Shown: positions 1 through 12,118 of the stretch, in pieces | Position numbering within the stretch: position 1 is the stretch's first letter | Layout of the letters: each line of letters opens with the position of its first letter | From: Amylostereum areolatum | Taxonomy: Eukaryota > Basidiomycota > Agaricomycetes > Russulales > Stereaceae | Assembly: GCA_012932865.1 (NCBI GenBank) | Contig: SAXG01000026.1 | Coordinates: 124,001-188,000, forward strand | Length of the DNA stretch: 64,000 nt | Direction of reading: 5' to 3' | The notes under the pieces: generated by a model | Told to the model about the DNA's origin: nothing | What the model saw: the letters and a program-made list of their open reading frames with translations, nothing else | Databases searched by the model: none | Program-made: the position numbers and the translations under genes

Positions 1-2224
1 GAGCTGTTTGAGCGAGGCGATGCGGTTCGCTTGAACGGTGGCCGAGATCGAGTCGCCGTTGCCCTCGGCGTCTACATCGGGGGGGGGGGGGGGGGGGGGG
101 GGGGGGAGATCAGCTCACGGAACCCCACGCCAAAATGGAAGGGAGAAAAAAACGCACAGGGGTAACACGTCTGGCAGACCTTGCGCCGCCTCCAGTTCAG
201 ATAGTTGCACTTGCTGCAGACCCAATCCCCGGGCTGATGCTCGATCGGCCCGCGATTGCCCGTGTTCAAGATCGGCGGGTGCTGCAGGAGAAAAGATCGG
301 GAGTCAGTGATATTGAGCGCGATGATCGCCGCCCTCGGGGTCGCGGAGATCGCGTCCGAGAAACGAAAGCGCGAGGGGAGGGGAGGAGGGGACACGTACC
401 GCGAGGCCAACGACGGTGTGGGGGCGGAGTTGACCGGGCTCGGGGAGGGGCTCGTTGTCGGGCCAGAAGAGGACGCAGGGGGCGAGGGGATCGGGGGAGA
501 GATTTTGGACGCGTCCGCCCTCGGCGAAGGTCGAGCCCGAGGGCGTGAGCATGTGTTGCTGCTGTTGTGGCTGCTGCTGCTGCTGGCTTTGGGGGAGCGC
601 CTGTCCCAGCGACTGGGGAAGGGAGTGCTGTCTCTGGGGCGGAAGGGGGTGAAGAAAGTCGCGGTGTTGAGGGGGAGAGTGGAGGGAGAGACCGCCGAGG
701 CCGGCAAGGAGGTGGGGGAGCGGGTCTGTGCTGCCGTTGGAGATGGCGGCGAAGCGGGGGGAGGTGGGACCTGGGGGGAGGGCGTTCATGGTAGAGGCCG
801 GGGTCGAGGAGGAGGAAGGGGGTCGTGGGCAGGCGCAGGACCTGCAGGCGACGTTGCGTCTATGCGGTGCGTATTAAAGAGGAGGGGAAGGCGTGATGTC
901 TCGGTCAGACCGGGCCTAACGAATAACAAAGGAGCCAAGCGAGACAAGGCGATATGGAAGGAATGGAGCGGGGGCGCCCGCGATAAGTGATGCAAAGGGG
1001 AAGACAGAACGAGCGTGCACGTGCGAGGGCGGACGGGGGGGGGGGGGGGGGGGGGAGACGAGACGAAGAAAAAAAAGAGAGGGGGGTGAGAGGGTTAAAA
1101 AAGCGAGCGCGCACCCGAAGTTGTGTGTTTCGTCCGCGCGCGTGCTTTCGGGGCACCGTGCGTACGCGCGAAAACCGTGGAGCAACGGGACAAGACAAAC
1201 GAGACGGAAGCAAAAAGCAGGTGGAAAACAAAATGTTCAAAAAAAAAAAAAAAAAATCAATACAGGGGCGACGATACAGGGGTTGCCCGCCATGCGCATC
1301 GCCGCCGTTCGTCGTCGTCGGTCGCGGTCGCGTCGTTGCGAACCGCCGTCGAACGTGTCGGTAATAGTAATGGAGGAAGGGGGGGAGAAAAGACTACCAA
1401 TCCAGTACCGCCAGTCGGACGGCGGCGCGGTCGGGTTGGGAGGGGTTGAGGAAGATGGGGAGCACGGCGGGGGGGTTCCAGGAGCCAGGGGGAGAGTGCT
1501 TGGGCGGGAAGGACTTGGTGGGACGTAGCGGCGGTCGACGAGGTTTGGGGAGAGGCGGTGGAGCTGTGTCAGTGCGAGTGCGGGTCGGATCAGGAGCCGC
1601 TACCGGCCTGTTCCAAACAGAGCTGAGCGTGCAAAAATCCAATAGGCCAGCCAGGACACCCCGATCGGGTCCGGCGCGAGGTCGCATACTGCGATTCGGA
1701 GGAAAAGGAATAAAATAAAATAATGAGGGGGGGAGAGGTGCGGCTCGCAAGAACGAAAATAGCGAAATGCGGAAAGGGTTGCTTGCGTCCGGGGAAAAAA
1801 GAAGCGTGGGCCGTATGACGCAGCGGCGCGGGCTCGGCCTCGGTGCCTGCCCTTCCGTGCTTCGTCCTTGGTGCTTCTTCCGGTGGGCACCGAGGAAGCC
1901 GAAGGAGAGGCGCCCTTGGGGCAGGCGCGTGGAGCGTCTGGGAGAAGAAAAACGGACAAGTACCTGAAGGGCAGGGTCTGGAATGCGTAGAGCGGGGAGG
2001 AAAGAGCGTGCAGAGTCTGAGGGCAGGGTGAGCTCGGACGGGAGAGGAATGGAGAGAGAGACGGTATTACGGTTCAAGGAGTGGTGGAGGAAGGGGACGT
2101 GGGCGCGGGGCACGGGAGTGGCGAGGGCGACGGGCGGGGGCGGGTTCAGCTTGAAGGAGAACGCGTCGGGATCGAGGGAGGACCAATCGAGGTTGAACTG
2201 AAAGGAGCGGTGGACGTGGGCCAT
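1..2224 (-). CDS. RanBP2-type zinc-finger protein, 3' end outside window
   Basis: I do not know the exact function; RanBP2 fingers usually bind single-stranded RNA or proteins. My exon model on the minus strand is 2224-1964, 1563-1409, 1144-1115, 859-400, 281-158 and 71 to beyond the left edge. All junctions are GT-AG and keep one frame. The start is ATG at 2224 (MAHVHRSFQF). The clearest domain is in exon 5, with GDWVCSKCNYLNWRRRKVC followed by QTC, the W-x-C-x2-C-x3-N-x6-C-x2-C pattern. An upstream copy is spread over exons 2-4 (SDWR / THNFG / RNVACRSC) but lacks its first cysteine pair in this model. Between them lies a Pro/Ser/Gln-rich linker with a poly-Gln run near 560-590. Exon 3 is a 30-nt microexon and the least certain part. 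The last exon reads YAEGNGDSISATVQANRI, typical of what follows this finger. Introns hold long poly-G and poly-A runs. Confidence 0.72.
79..106. repeat. G28 homopolymer inside an intron
   Basis: An uninterrupted run of 28 G on the plus strand lies in intron 157-72 of the zinc-finger gene. On the coding strand it is a C tract just before the acceptor, so it may serve as an extreme polypyrimidine tract. Its length is likely to be unstable or miscalled. Confidence 0.9.
1035..1055. repeat. G21 homopolymer inside an intron
   Basis: A run of 21 G (plus strand) lies in the intron between the 30-nt microexon and the large exon of the zinc-finger gene. It again reads as a C tract on the coding strand. 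Confidence 0.9.
1239..1256. repeat. A18 homopolymer inside an intron
   Basis: A run of 18 A on the plus strand, a T tract on the coding strand, lies within the 264-nt intron 1408-1145 of the zinc-finger gene. Confidence 0.9.
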
Positions 2225-3542
2225 ATCGGCGAGAGCGTGGAGGGGGAGGGGACGGGGGAGGTGGGAAATGGGAAAGTGGGGGGGACGGCCACCGAAGCAG
2301 CTTAAAGCCGCAGAAAGGCGCGAGTCACGTCCGCGTCGACGTCGAGCGCGTTTGGGGGCAGAGGTCGGGGGCGGTCAACAAGCATTCGAGAGAACGCTCT
2401 GATATTACTCTGATATGATCGTCCTCTTTCCCTCCAACGCCGCATTCGCGTCCACCCTCTCCCTTTTTCTCTCCTCCCTTTCTTCCCCTCTCGCACATCC
2501 CCTCGTTCCATCCCAGAAGTCCGCCACGGGTCCTCACACGCCCCCGGCTTCGGGTCCAGTCGCGCGTGCCTCTTCCCCAACTCAATCGTCGCCCGTCCTT
2601 CCTCGTTCCCCAGACACCGCCAGGGCCCCACACAATCCACCCACAACTGCCGTACAAGGATACGCACTTGCGCACCAACGCGCCTTCCGATCCCCCCCGC
2701 CAACGGTGTGGTGCGCCTGACAGTGGCGCGTTTGGGAAACAGCAGGCGGACATGTCGTAACCGCCAATGACGCTCGCGGCCACGCGCCTAGTCCATCGCA
2801 ACTCCGGTCCCGTAAGAGCAAGTATCCCACATCCACCACCGACGCGTCGACGTCGAGGACGGGGATACGACGTCCAAACGTCCGAGCGGGAAGCCCCTCA
2901 TCCTCGCCGATCTCTCTCCAGCTAACAGGATCCGCGCCCGTCCCCTCGTCGACCACCCCCACCGCCCCGCGCATCTCGCCAACGCAATCTACCCCCTTCC
3001 AGCCCGCCCTTCCATTCTACCTCATTCCCACGCCGTCCCCCCGCGCCACCCACACGTTAATCTAACAGCCCCCCGCCCACAGCCCCCCGCCCGCCTTCAA
3101 CGCAATTCAACTCACCGGCGCCACATATTACGGTAGGTAAGTACCCCCGCAGCCCTCTCTCTGTTGTAAGGAGCGCCGTACGATCGACACACTGTTAATC
3201 CCGCTGGACACGCGTGCACGTCAGCTGTACAGTACGTACTTATTCTCCATGGCACCCCGCTTCGTACAACCACCACACGCGCTGTTAAATCCCGTCTAAG
3301 CCTGCCCGACGTCCTCCCAGTCTCGCACGATATCACATACCCCGTCCACGAAGCCCTCCTCCATCCACCGCTTCCTACCTACCTCCCTTCAAATTTCCTC
3401 CTCCCTCGCACGTGCGGCACCCTTCGCCGGGAAAATGTACTTACACACTTGCACTTGCGCGCCGCACCTCATGATCAGATCGAAAATCCATCCATGAATT
3501 ACAGCAGATCGTAACCCCTCCCCCCCACACTACGAAAGTTCT
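2225..3542. other. Intergenic region, no gene seen
   Basis: This stretch lies upstream of the zinc-finger gene and downstream of the helicase gene. The open frames present are short, overlap on several strands and show no recognisable domain or splice continuity. The plus strand is C-rich with pyrimidine runs. I see no RNA gene or repeat. Confidence 0.6.
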
Positions 3543-6500
3543 CTAAAGCCCGAGCGGCTCAGCGCCCACCGGCGGGGGCGCAGGCCTCCGCGTCATGAGC
3601 TCCTTCAGCCGCGTGCCGTGCACGGGCACGACCATCCCTCTCTCCGTCACGAAGTCGACGTAGCGCGTCCACGCGCTGCCCTTCCGGCCTCCCCGCGTCC
3701 CCGCCCCCGCCGGCGTCTCCCTCCCGCCCTCGTCCACCGCCCTCGCATCCTCCAGAACCTCCACCTCCCCCTCCCCCTCCCCCTCCCCCTCCCCCAGCCC
3801 CGCCATCTCCCCCCTCACCTCCGCCTCCACGTCCGCCTCATCCGCCTCCCCCTGCTCCACCTCCCTCCTCTCCCTCCGCTCGCTCGTCCTCCCCTCCCCC
3901 AACGTCCTCAAGCTCCCCACCACGAACAAGCCCCGCTTCGCCCGCGTCAGCCCCACGTTCAACCGCCTCCGGTCCGCCAAGAACCCGATCTGGCCCCCCT
4001 CGTTGTTCCGCACCGTGCTGAACACAACCACCGCCTTCTCCCGCCCCTCGAACCCGTCCACCGACTTCACCTCCACCGCCCCGAGCTCCATCGCCCGCCG
4101 CTCCCCGAGCGTCCCCCGGAACCGCGCCCCGTACCGCCCGTCCGTCGTCAGCAACCGCGTCAGCAGCGTCACCTGCGCCGCGTACGGCGCGATCACGCCG
4201 ATGTCCGCCCCCTTCAGCCCCTGTCGTTTCCCCGCGCTCAGCACCCGGTCCCCCGAAAAAAAACAAGCAACAGGAAAAAAAAAGGCTCACCGGGTTCGAC
4301 GCCAGCAAGTCCTCCACCACGCTGCACACGATGTGCGCGTCCGTCCAGTTGATCCTGCTCCGCCCGCTCACGCTCTCCGGCCCCGCGTGGTCCAGGAACA
4401 CCACCGACGGCGTCCGCCCCCGCCCGTCCTCCACCAGGTGCTCCGACACCGGCGGCGCGAGCCCCTCCGGCACGTTGCCCGCCGGCGTCCACCATCCCGT
4501 CCCGCAGGGAAAACCCGTAGAACTCCGAGGACGGGAAGCGCGCGATGTCGGGGTGCATCCGGTATTGGATGTCGAGCATGATGCTCGGGACGACTGCAGA
4601 GGGCGCGCGCGTCGGTCAGGCGCGAGAGTTTACCGGTCAAAGGGGGGACGCACCTCCTTCCTCCGTCAGCCTCTCGAACAGGCTGATGCCCAGACCTTCC
4701 TCCCGCGCTTTCTGGCTCGTGATCACAGGCGGGAGCTGTTTGTGGTCCCCGATGAGCGCCACATGCCGCGACTGCCGTGAACGCGTGAACAAAGAGTCTC
4801 GAGACACGGAGAGGAGGGAACACGCACGCCCTTCATGAGCGGGATCAGCGACGCCGGCTCCGTCGACATGCTCGCCTCGTCCAAGAACACGACCGGAAAG
4901 TCGATCATCCGCAGCGCCGCGTTCGCGGACGTCACGCTCGTCGCGCAGACCTGCGACGCCCCTCGCGCGTCAGCCCCACGTCGAGTCGAGGGAGGCCGAA
5001 AGCACACGCACCACGTCCGCCGTCCTCAGCACGTCGCCCAGCATCTCCTGCTTCATCCTCCACACGGCCCCGTTGAGCGCGCCGAGCCGCCTCTCCGCGT
5101 TCGCCCGCGCCTGCCTCATATTCTCCGCCCGCTGCTTCCTCCCCTCGCCCCCCGGCGCCTCCTTCGCGATCAGCGCCGACAGGCTCTTCACGCGCGCGCC
5201 CGCCGCCTCCGCCTCCTTCGTCTTCTTCTCCAGCGCCGCCCGCCGCGGATGGCGCTCGAGGTGCGCCTCGAGCGTGTGCGCGTACAGCGAGCGCTTGCTC
5301 CTCCCGCTCGAGGACACGCGGAGGGGCGTCAGGCCTGCGGCAGCGAAGCCCTCCACCAGGTTGTCCACCGCGACGTTCGTGTACGTGCACACCAGAAGCG
5401 GCGCCGGGACGTCAAAATAAGTCTATAATGTGTCCTCCCCCCCGTCAGCGCCCGCGAAAAAAAAACACCCCCGCCAAGGCCACGCACCTTCAGCAACTTC
5501 ACCGTTTCGATGATCGTCTTCGTCTTCCCCGTCCCCGGCGGCTAAACACCGAGCGAATCGCGAATCAGCACCCTCGACGCGCACGCGCCACCGACGCCAA
5601 AGCCAAACGCGCTCACCCCCTGCACCAAACTCGCCCGCTGCCCGATCATCATCGCCACCGCCCGCACCTGCGTCGCGTTCAGCCCCTCCAACGCCGGATC
5701 GCCCTCGACCCGCACCGGGTGCTCGCGCATGTACCGCCGCGCCCAGCTCATGACGCGCATGTCCTCCTGGAACGCGCCGTCGTTCTCCCACAGGTGCGAC
5801 GGGTGGTCCAGCCGCTCCCGCGCGACGTACGCCGTGTCCTCCGCGTCCTGGAGGACGTGCGGCCGGTGCGGCGCCGCGACCGCGTGCGCGCCCTCGGACG
5901 CCATGAACTCCTCCTCGGGCGTGCGCGCGGACGGGGACTCGGGGATGAAGCCGCGGAGGAGGACGTCGCGGAGGCGGGTCCCGTGGAGGATGAGTTCGCG
6001 GTCGGGAGAGGGCCGGGAGCGTTCTTGCAGAGCGGGGTCGTGGGCAAAGTGAGCTATGGCGGCGCGCATGCGGTCGAAGGAGATATCGGTACGGCCCACG
6101 TCCAGCCTGCGCAGTCGGGGAAGTCAGCGTCGTAGTTTTACCAGAGAAATGAACGATGAAACGCCGGTCTGGAAGGAAAATAACGACAGGGTGAAGGATG
6201 TGCGCTCACCTCCACGACCGATCGTCTTCGTCCAAATCGAACAGTTTTTGAAACGACACCCTCAGCTGCGTCGCCGTACACGAGAGCACGCTCCCTCTCT
6301 GCGGCGCCTCCGTCAACGGGTCCAGATGCTGTCACCAGCACCTGCGTCCCGCTCCTGCTCAGCGCCCGCATCAGCCACCGACTTGCAGCCCCAAAAGCCA
6401 AAACCACACGCACTCGAATTTGCCGTTCGGCGGCAGCGGCATCCCCGGACCCAGCGAAAACGACGCGACCGGCCGTCCGAACCGCGTCTGCTCCATCCAG

Positions 6501-7129
6501 AACGCGCGCATGCCCGCGATGCAGTACCCCTCCTGCTGCAGCCGCCGCACCGACCACGTCGCGAGACGTTCGCGAACGACGGCCTCCTCTTGCTCCTGCT
6601 CGGCCGCCAGCAGCGGCAAAAACCTAGACACGCGCAACAGTAAGAGTCCATATGATCCGCAGAATGCAGAAGGGGGGGGGGAGGGGGGAGGGCTTCGAAC
6701 GACGTACCGCTCCTCGTACGCCTTGATTTCCGCGAAAAATGGGTCGCCTGGGCGCGCGGTGACCGCCTCAGGGTCGACCCTGCGCACGTATTTCCCCCGC
6801 TCGGCCGTTCTGAGTTTGGAAGCCCTCTGGCGCCAGTCCACGCGCGGAGACGCGACATCGGAATCGGGTCCCGCGTCCGCCAGCGAGGCGAAATCCAAGA
6901 TGTCGGCGGGCGCGGGCGGGGTGTCGGCGGCGAGCGAGGATAGCGTTCGTGCGCGTGGGGGAGAGCGGCGTACGGGGGTGCGCGCGTTCCCGACATTGCG
7001 AAAGACGGCGCGGACGTCGAGCCAGAATGCGGTCGCCAGCTTGGATAGGAAAGGGGATGGGCGGGGATAAGGAAGAAGTGACGCGGACGGAAAGCGCGAT
7101 GCCCGCAACGCGAGTATGTAAGCGCCCAC
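3543..7129 (-). CDS. SF1 (UPF1/SMUBP2-like) helicase, one frameshift
   Basis: A superfamily 1 RNA/DNA helicase of the UPF1-like group. Exons on the minus strand: about 7129-6708, 6623-6410, 6328-6210, 6106-5617, 5541-5488, 5422-5012, 4950-4828, 4771-4654, 4593-4291 and 4220-3543, all GT-AG. Motif I is PPGTGKTKT, alone in an 18-codon exon. Motif Ia is CTYTNVAVDNL, motif II VVFLDEAS, motif III LIGDHKQLPPV, motif IV LDIQYRMHP, then VKSVDGFEGREK and LNVGLTRAKRGL (motifs V/VI). The N-terminus is basic and hydrophobic, so a mitochondrial presequence is possible. No in-frame ATG is evident near 7129, and a first exon may be missing. Exon 4593-4291 is 303 nt, one base too many: the frame changes inside GGCGGGC near 4481-4487 (DGMVDAG to NVPEGL). 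This is either a real frameshift or a base error. The helicase core is otherwise complete. Confidence 0.85.
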
Positions 7130-7405
7130 TTATGTTCCCACCGAGCGCGCGTCTCCGCGTCGGTTCATGGTCTGTTGAGCACGGCATCTTACGTAGACAA
7201 CAATATCGTTGCAGTATGTACGTATCGAGGGATGCATCACGAAGATCAAGAAAAATACAATGCAGGTACAGGAGGGATAGCATGAAATGAGGTAGTACAG
7301 AAAGCAACTCGTAACAGAGAAACAGCCTGCCAAGGCGAAGGCGGGCGCTAGGTTTTGGAGAAATACGACGTGATCTTCATCTTCGGGTTGGACGAAGTGT
7401 GCTTG

Positions 7406-8723
7406 TCACTTGACTTTGTTGGCCGAGGTTTCTTCGGTGAGGAGCTTGTTTCCATCTAAAATGATGTCAACGAGGACGGCGAGAGGTCGAAAGGCGAAGT
7501 AACAGACTTTGGGCTTCTTGGGGCTGCGCGACTTCGTCTGAAACAGCACGGAGGCGAGGTGCAATGAGGACGAAATTATTTGGAGCACGTAAAGCACAAC
7601 GCACCTGAGAGGACTTTGGTGTCTCGACGAGTTCGACGTCGCTATCGGCTTTTCCTGTTCCTGTCATTTCTTCCTCGTGGCCACGTTCAGGCGGAGAAGA
7701 TCCCGGCGATGGCAGGCGTTTGCGTTTTTCACCCGTTTTCAAAGGCAGGGCCTTCGCATGAGACTGTTTAGAGAACATCGCTTCGATGCCGTCCTTCCTC
7801 CGCGATACCGGTTCGATGAACGTCGCCGACTCCGTCCCCACCTTGCCGACTTCTTTCGGGACAGCGTAGCATTCAAGTGGCCTGGTCGTCTCGTCATGTA
7901 GGTCCAGGAGACTGGCCAAGGTGGAGGACCAGGGTTTCGAGTTGTCCAGCCATGCCAAAGCGTCGGTGTCGGACGAGAGGATAACCGGTTGGCGATCGTG
8001 GAGCCAGGACATCGACTGGGAAGCGGCGGTGGTGACTATCGCGAACGTGAAGAGTGGCGATGTCTGGCCTAACCGTAGGACGGTCAACCGGTTTGAGCAT
8101 GGACCAGGGTCGTAGATGCACACTTACCCTCGAGGTAAGCAACGTCGTACAAACCTGCAAGAAGCATGAGTTGCTCCCCCCCTGCATGTCGCGTGAAGTG
8201 AGGTAGACGATCTTTCCCCTTCTTGAGCCATTCATAATACCTTCAGATGCGGACGCGTATGAGTGCCCCCTCAAGAGCGAGGTGAAGGGAACGCACCCTT
8301 GGACGGGGACGACGCAACGCTTCGAGCCTTTTATGCTCCCCCAGATCCCGGTCGAGCCGCCTTCGACCAGGTTCTCCGCACGTGCGTTGATGGTGCTGAG
8401 GGTCGTGTCCTCCGTCTTGCTATAATGGGGTACAAGCCCCCACTTCATGGTGTGGAGCACGAGCCCCGACTGGCCAGAAACAGCGGAAGAGCGATCTTGA
8501 GACGGTTGAGAGTGAATGACAGGGGCTTGGGACCGAGGCGCGACGTTGTATCGGGGCACGAATGCGTCGCGGTCAACCCACTGGTTCACTTGGGACGCGA
8601 CATCAGGATGGCCTGGAAGGCGTTGGATATCGACTGACTGGTGCGCGTGAGTTGGCGAGGGACTTACGAAGACGCGAATTGGGTATTACGCACGGGCAGA
8701 CCGAGAGCAAACCGGCCGCACAT
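7406..8723 (-). CDS. SRAP domain protein (HMCES/YedK family)
   Basis: This family crosslinks to abasic sites in single-stranded DNA through the N-terminal cysteine and protects them during replication. Exons on the minus strand: 8723-8694, 8637-8297, 8240-8128, 8068-7605 and 7537-7406; every junction is GT-AG and frames agree. The 30-nt first exon encodes MCGRFALGLP, so the catalytic Cys2 is present after Met removal. Family blocks follow in order: FVPRYNVAPRSQAPVI, MKWGLVPHY, INARAENL, RCVVPVQG-YYEWLKKG (the glutamate of the active site), LAGLYDV, FAIVTT and MSWLHDRQPVIL (the histidine). The C-terminal part is a charged, probably disordered tail with KKRK-type basic stretches. The protein appears intact. 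It is head to head with the NRPS-like gene across about 440 bp. Confidence 0.9.
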
Positions 8724-8999
8724 GCTGGAGACGAGAAGCAAACGATATAGTAGACGGCAGAGCAGTGGTAAGAAGAAGAGCCAGAAATCCGACTTCAAAG
8801 TTCAAGCCAAGTTTCCGTCGCCGATGACGTAAATGCCGATCGTCATCGCATGACCAGTGACCTCACCGTCAACTCAAGCCTCCACCTTCCCTCTTGCTAA
8901 GTACCCTCAGAGCGGGTCATCCAAACTTACAGTCTTTCCACAACTTGCCACTTTTTGATGAAGGCACTGGCTGAATATCTGGATATGGCTCGTGATGCG

Positions 9000-9023
9000 G
9001 TACCCTACTAAGTAGTAGGGTAC
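9000..9023. repeat. Perfect 11-bp inverted repeat between divergent genes
   Basis: The arm GTACCCTACTA is followed by an AG spacer and its exact complement. It sits in the intergenic region between the SRAP gene and the NRPS-like gene. It could be a dimeric transcription-factor site or a cruciform. No function is demonstrated. Confidence 0.8.
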
Positions 9024-9121
9024 TTATGTCGGTGTCACATCCTTAACACTATATACGCCAGGTGAGTTCCCGACGAGGGACCGACACCGCGAGTGCTAAA
9101 TCTGTACAGGACGGAAGCCGA

Positions 9122-9129
9122 TATATAAG
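9122..9129 (+). promoter_or_regulatory. Candidate TATA box of the NRPS-like gene
   Basis: TATATAAG lies 38 nt upstream of the ATG at 9167, suggesting a short leader. The spacing is plausible, but the gene itself is decayed. Confidence 0.5.
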
Positions 9130-9166
9130 ATGCGGGGTAGCTATTCCCCACACCACCCCAAGCATC

Positions 9167-11997
9167 ATGGTGTCCGATTATCTCGTCCGCCTTCCCACCT
9201 TCCAAGGCTCCAAAAGCTCTACCTTTTGTCATCCCCCCATCGGAGGCCAGGACGGCTGCTCCACCGTTCCAGAGCTGTATAAGCACCACGCCACGAAAAG
9301 CCCGACCCACCCTCTGTTTGTGTATGCGGACGACGACGGCGACACACGGACGATCACCTACTCGGAAGCCCACCTTGCCATACGACGAGCCGCGCGCATC
9401 GTATCAAACCTCTACCATTCCCTCGAGGGACGTTATGCAGAGCAACAGCGGGAAAAGAACGATGGGTGCCCCTCGACGATCGGTCTCCTTTCGATTGCAG
9501 GTGCGTCTATGCATCGTCATTCCCCGAGCGTGAATCTGACTGTACACAGACTCGATCACGACTTTCACCACCATGGTTGGGATTATGCACTTGGGCAGAA
9601 CACCGTTCCCCATATCCACTCGCAACTCCGCTTCCGCCGTCGCCCACCTCGTGAAGAAAACGGGCGTCTTACAACTCCTTGTAAGCCCCGATCCGGCCAC
9701 GCAACGCCTCAGCCATCAAGCCGCAGACATTCTCGCCAGCGACGGATATGAGTTGCAGGTCCTGCCTGTTCCTCAGTTTCCCGACCTGTACGACAATGAC
9801 CTAGCTAGAGGATTTTCAACCACGGGCCATGGACGCCGATCACCCTGTCCTCGTCCTACACACATCCGGTGAGCACGATTGCATTATGCCACTTATCAAA
9901 ACTCATACATCGTATCTCACCTTTAGGATCAACCGCCTTTCCCAAACCCATTAGGATGACAAACCGGAACTTCATGAAGTGGGGGTTTGTTATGTGTGCG
10001 TGCGTCTCGAGAATTTGGAATGAAGTCGTACTCAGCGGTCTTTGTTTTGCAGGGTATGGCCAGGTTGACCTTTGCGGATGTCGCCTCGCTGCCCATTCAT
10101 TGCCTTTATTCCGTGAGTGTCCGCCTGTACTTTAGCTGACATCCGCACTAATCGAGCTATCCCACGCAGACGGTATGGCTGCGTTTCAATTTGTGTGGAC
10201 GGTACGTTATAGACCACCCGATACTTCTTCCGACTCATTTCCCTCGCAGACATGCACTGGCCTCGTCATGGCTTGCTTCAAACCATGCAATCCTCCCGTG
10301 ATCCCTACCTCAGACGTCTTTCTTTCTGCAGTCGATGCGACGAAGTGCGAGATTGTATTCTGTGTGCCCTCATCTGTAGAGGTCCGTGCTCCCTGCGCGT
10401 TTATTTATCCTCCAATGTAACTGTGTATACGCTAGGCTTGGGCAAGGAATCCAGAAAATTTCGAGATAATGAAACGCATCAAGGACCATCGTAAGCGCGG
10501 GTTTACCTCCTTGCAGTTCTACATACTGACCTTCACACCAAGGTTTTTGGCGGAGCCCCCCTAAACAAGAATGTCGGCGACAAGCTCGTCGACCTCGGTA
10601 GTCGTCTTGGTTGCCTTCTTCGGCTTGTGCGTTTCTCCTTCTCCCTGTTTTCATACCAACCCAGTTTGACTCACTCCCAGGACTGAGACGGGCGCGGTGA
10701 GCCTGACCATCCCAGCGTCGCCAAGCGAAGACTGGGAGTACTTCAGGATATCTCCGCACCTTGACGTCACCTATGGTCCCTCAAGAAGGTATGCCAGGGA
10801 TATACGAGCTAATCATCCTGGTCAGTGGCATCCTGAGAGACAGTCATCTCATCTGTTTCTGAGTGTACACGTTGCTCCGTAGGACTCTCCAACTCTTACC
10901 CCGCATGTCACAAACACCGTCATTGATGGTACCCCGGCGTACGCTTCGAGTGACCTCCTTCAAGAGCATCCTACTCAGCCAAACTTTTGGCGGGCATTTG
11001 GACGAGCGGATGACCAGCTAGCGTTATCTACCGGAGAGAAGGTGCATGGCACTCCCTATCCGGTTTTCCTACCTTCTCATATGTCATCCTTGCTACTTAG
11101 ACGAACCCAGTCCCGCTAGGTCAGCATGTCGGTCCATTTACTTTCTCTAACATCTCCTGATACGCGTCCTGCCTGCAGAGAGTATCTTTATCCAGGACAC
11201 TCGCATAGCAGCCGCGATTGTCTTCGGGAACGGCCGCTTCCAAAACGGCGTACTCATAACAACCGACCGAGCCGTTCGACCCTGCCGACGTAACGCTGTT
11301 GGCGAAGTTTCGCAACGACATCTGGTACATTTATCTGACTTCTTTATCGGTGGAGACGACTCATCATGTGGAACGTAGGGTGACAATGACCAAAGTCAAC
11401 GAACATGCCCCGTCCCATTCCCGTATTTTCAAAGAGGTATGCCCGCGACCTCCACATTCATTCGACACCTTACATTATGTGCAGATGATTGTTGTCACGC
11501 ATCCGAATAAACCTATGGAGTTCACGGCCAAGGGTACCCCGCGCCGTCATGTTTCTTTAAAAGCATACGAACAGGAGATCGAGACTCTGTACGACGTAGT
11601 CAAAGACTCCTCCCAAAGCGACCTTCCTCCCCCTAACGAATGGACACCACATTCAACCAAGGCATTCGTTGGCAACAGCGTTCGCCGCGTCGTTCAGGCG
11701 CCGCTAACGGACGACAACGACATCTTCCAATACGGCTGCGACAGGTATGTAAACGAATAGTTTCTCATGTAGCGATTGTTTGAGCTGACGAAGGCTACTA
11801 GTTTGCAGGCGACGTGGATTCGAAACACCGTCATACACGCCTTCGGGGCGTCCCCCAACACCCCAACAGTCTCCCAGGCCATGTCTGGTTGGACAACTGT
11901 CATGGAGTTGAGCCAACTAGTGTCCAATTCACCATACATTTGGGTACAACTTAGGCTCAAGTACATGACAACAACACATTTCAATACATATATTTAA
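9167..11997 (+). pseudogene. NRPS-like adenylation-thiolation gene, frameshifted and truncated
   Basis: Fungal NRPS-like adenylate-forming enzymes activate a carboxylic acid, load it on a phosphopantetheine arm and usually release it with a C-terminal reductase or thioesterase. The start is ATG 9167 (MVSDYLVRLP). Adenylation-domain blocks in order: LVLHTSGSTAFPKP (AMP-binding loop), FGGAPLN, LTETGAVS, PASPSEDWEYF and VNEHAPSHSRIFKE. A thiolation motif GCDSLQAT follows near 11,740-11,815, split by an intron. About a dozen short GT-AG introns can be placed. The frame breaks at least three times by one base: near 9810 (before DFQPRAMDAD), 10,600 (before FFGLTETG) and 11,258 (before PTEPFDPAD). 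A further phase clash lies at 9984/10,053. After RNTVIHAFGAS the similarity stops and no release domain follows. The downstream neighbour is a minisatellite. I call it a pseudogene, although part of the damage could be base errors. Confidence 0.75.
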
Positions 11998-12118
11998 TTT
12001 ATATTGCTCATATCCAAACATTTTCATGGGTAAATCAATATCATTATTAATCAATGGTACATACTACATGGGCTACACAAAGTAGAGAAGGAAAAGCACG
12101 ATAATGATGATGAAAAGA

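Noticed and set aside
38..990. Long plus-strand Gly/Arg/Glu-rich frames
   Set aside because: They are antisense to the well-supported zinc-finger exons and arise from GC-rich codon usage and poly-G.
3618..4352. Plus-strand Arg/Pro/His-rich frame
   Set aside because: Shadow of the helicase C-terminal exons.
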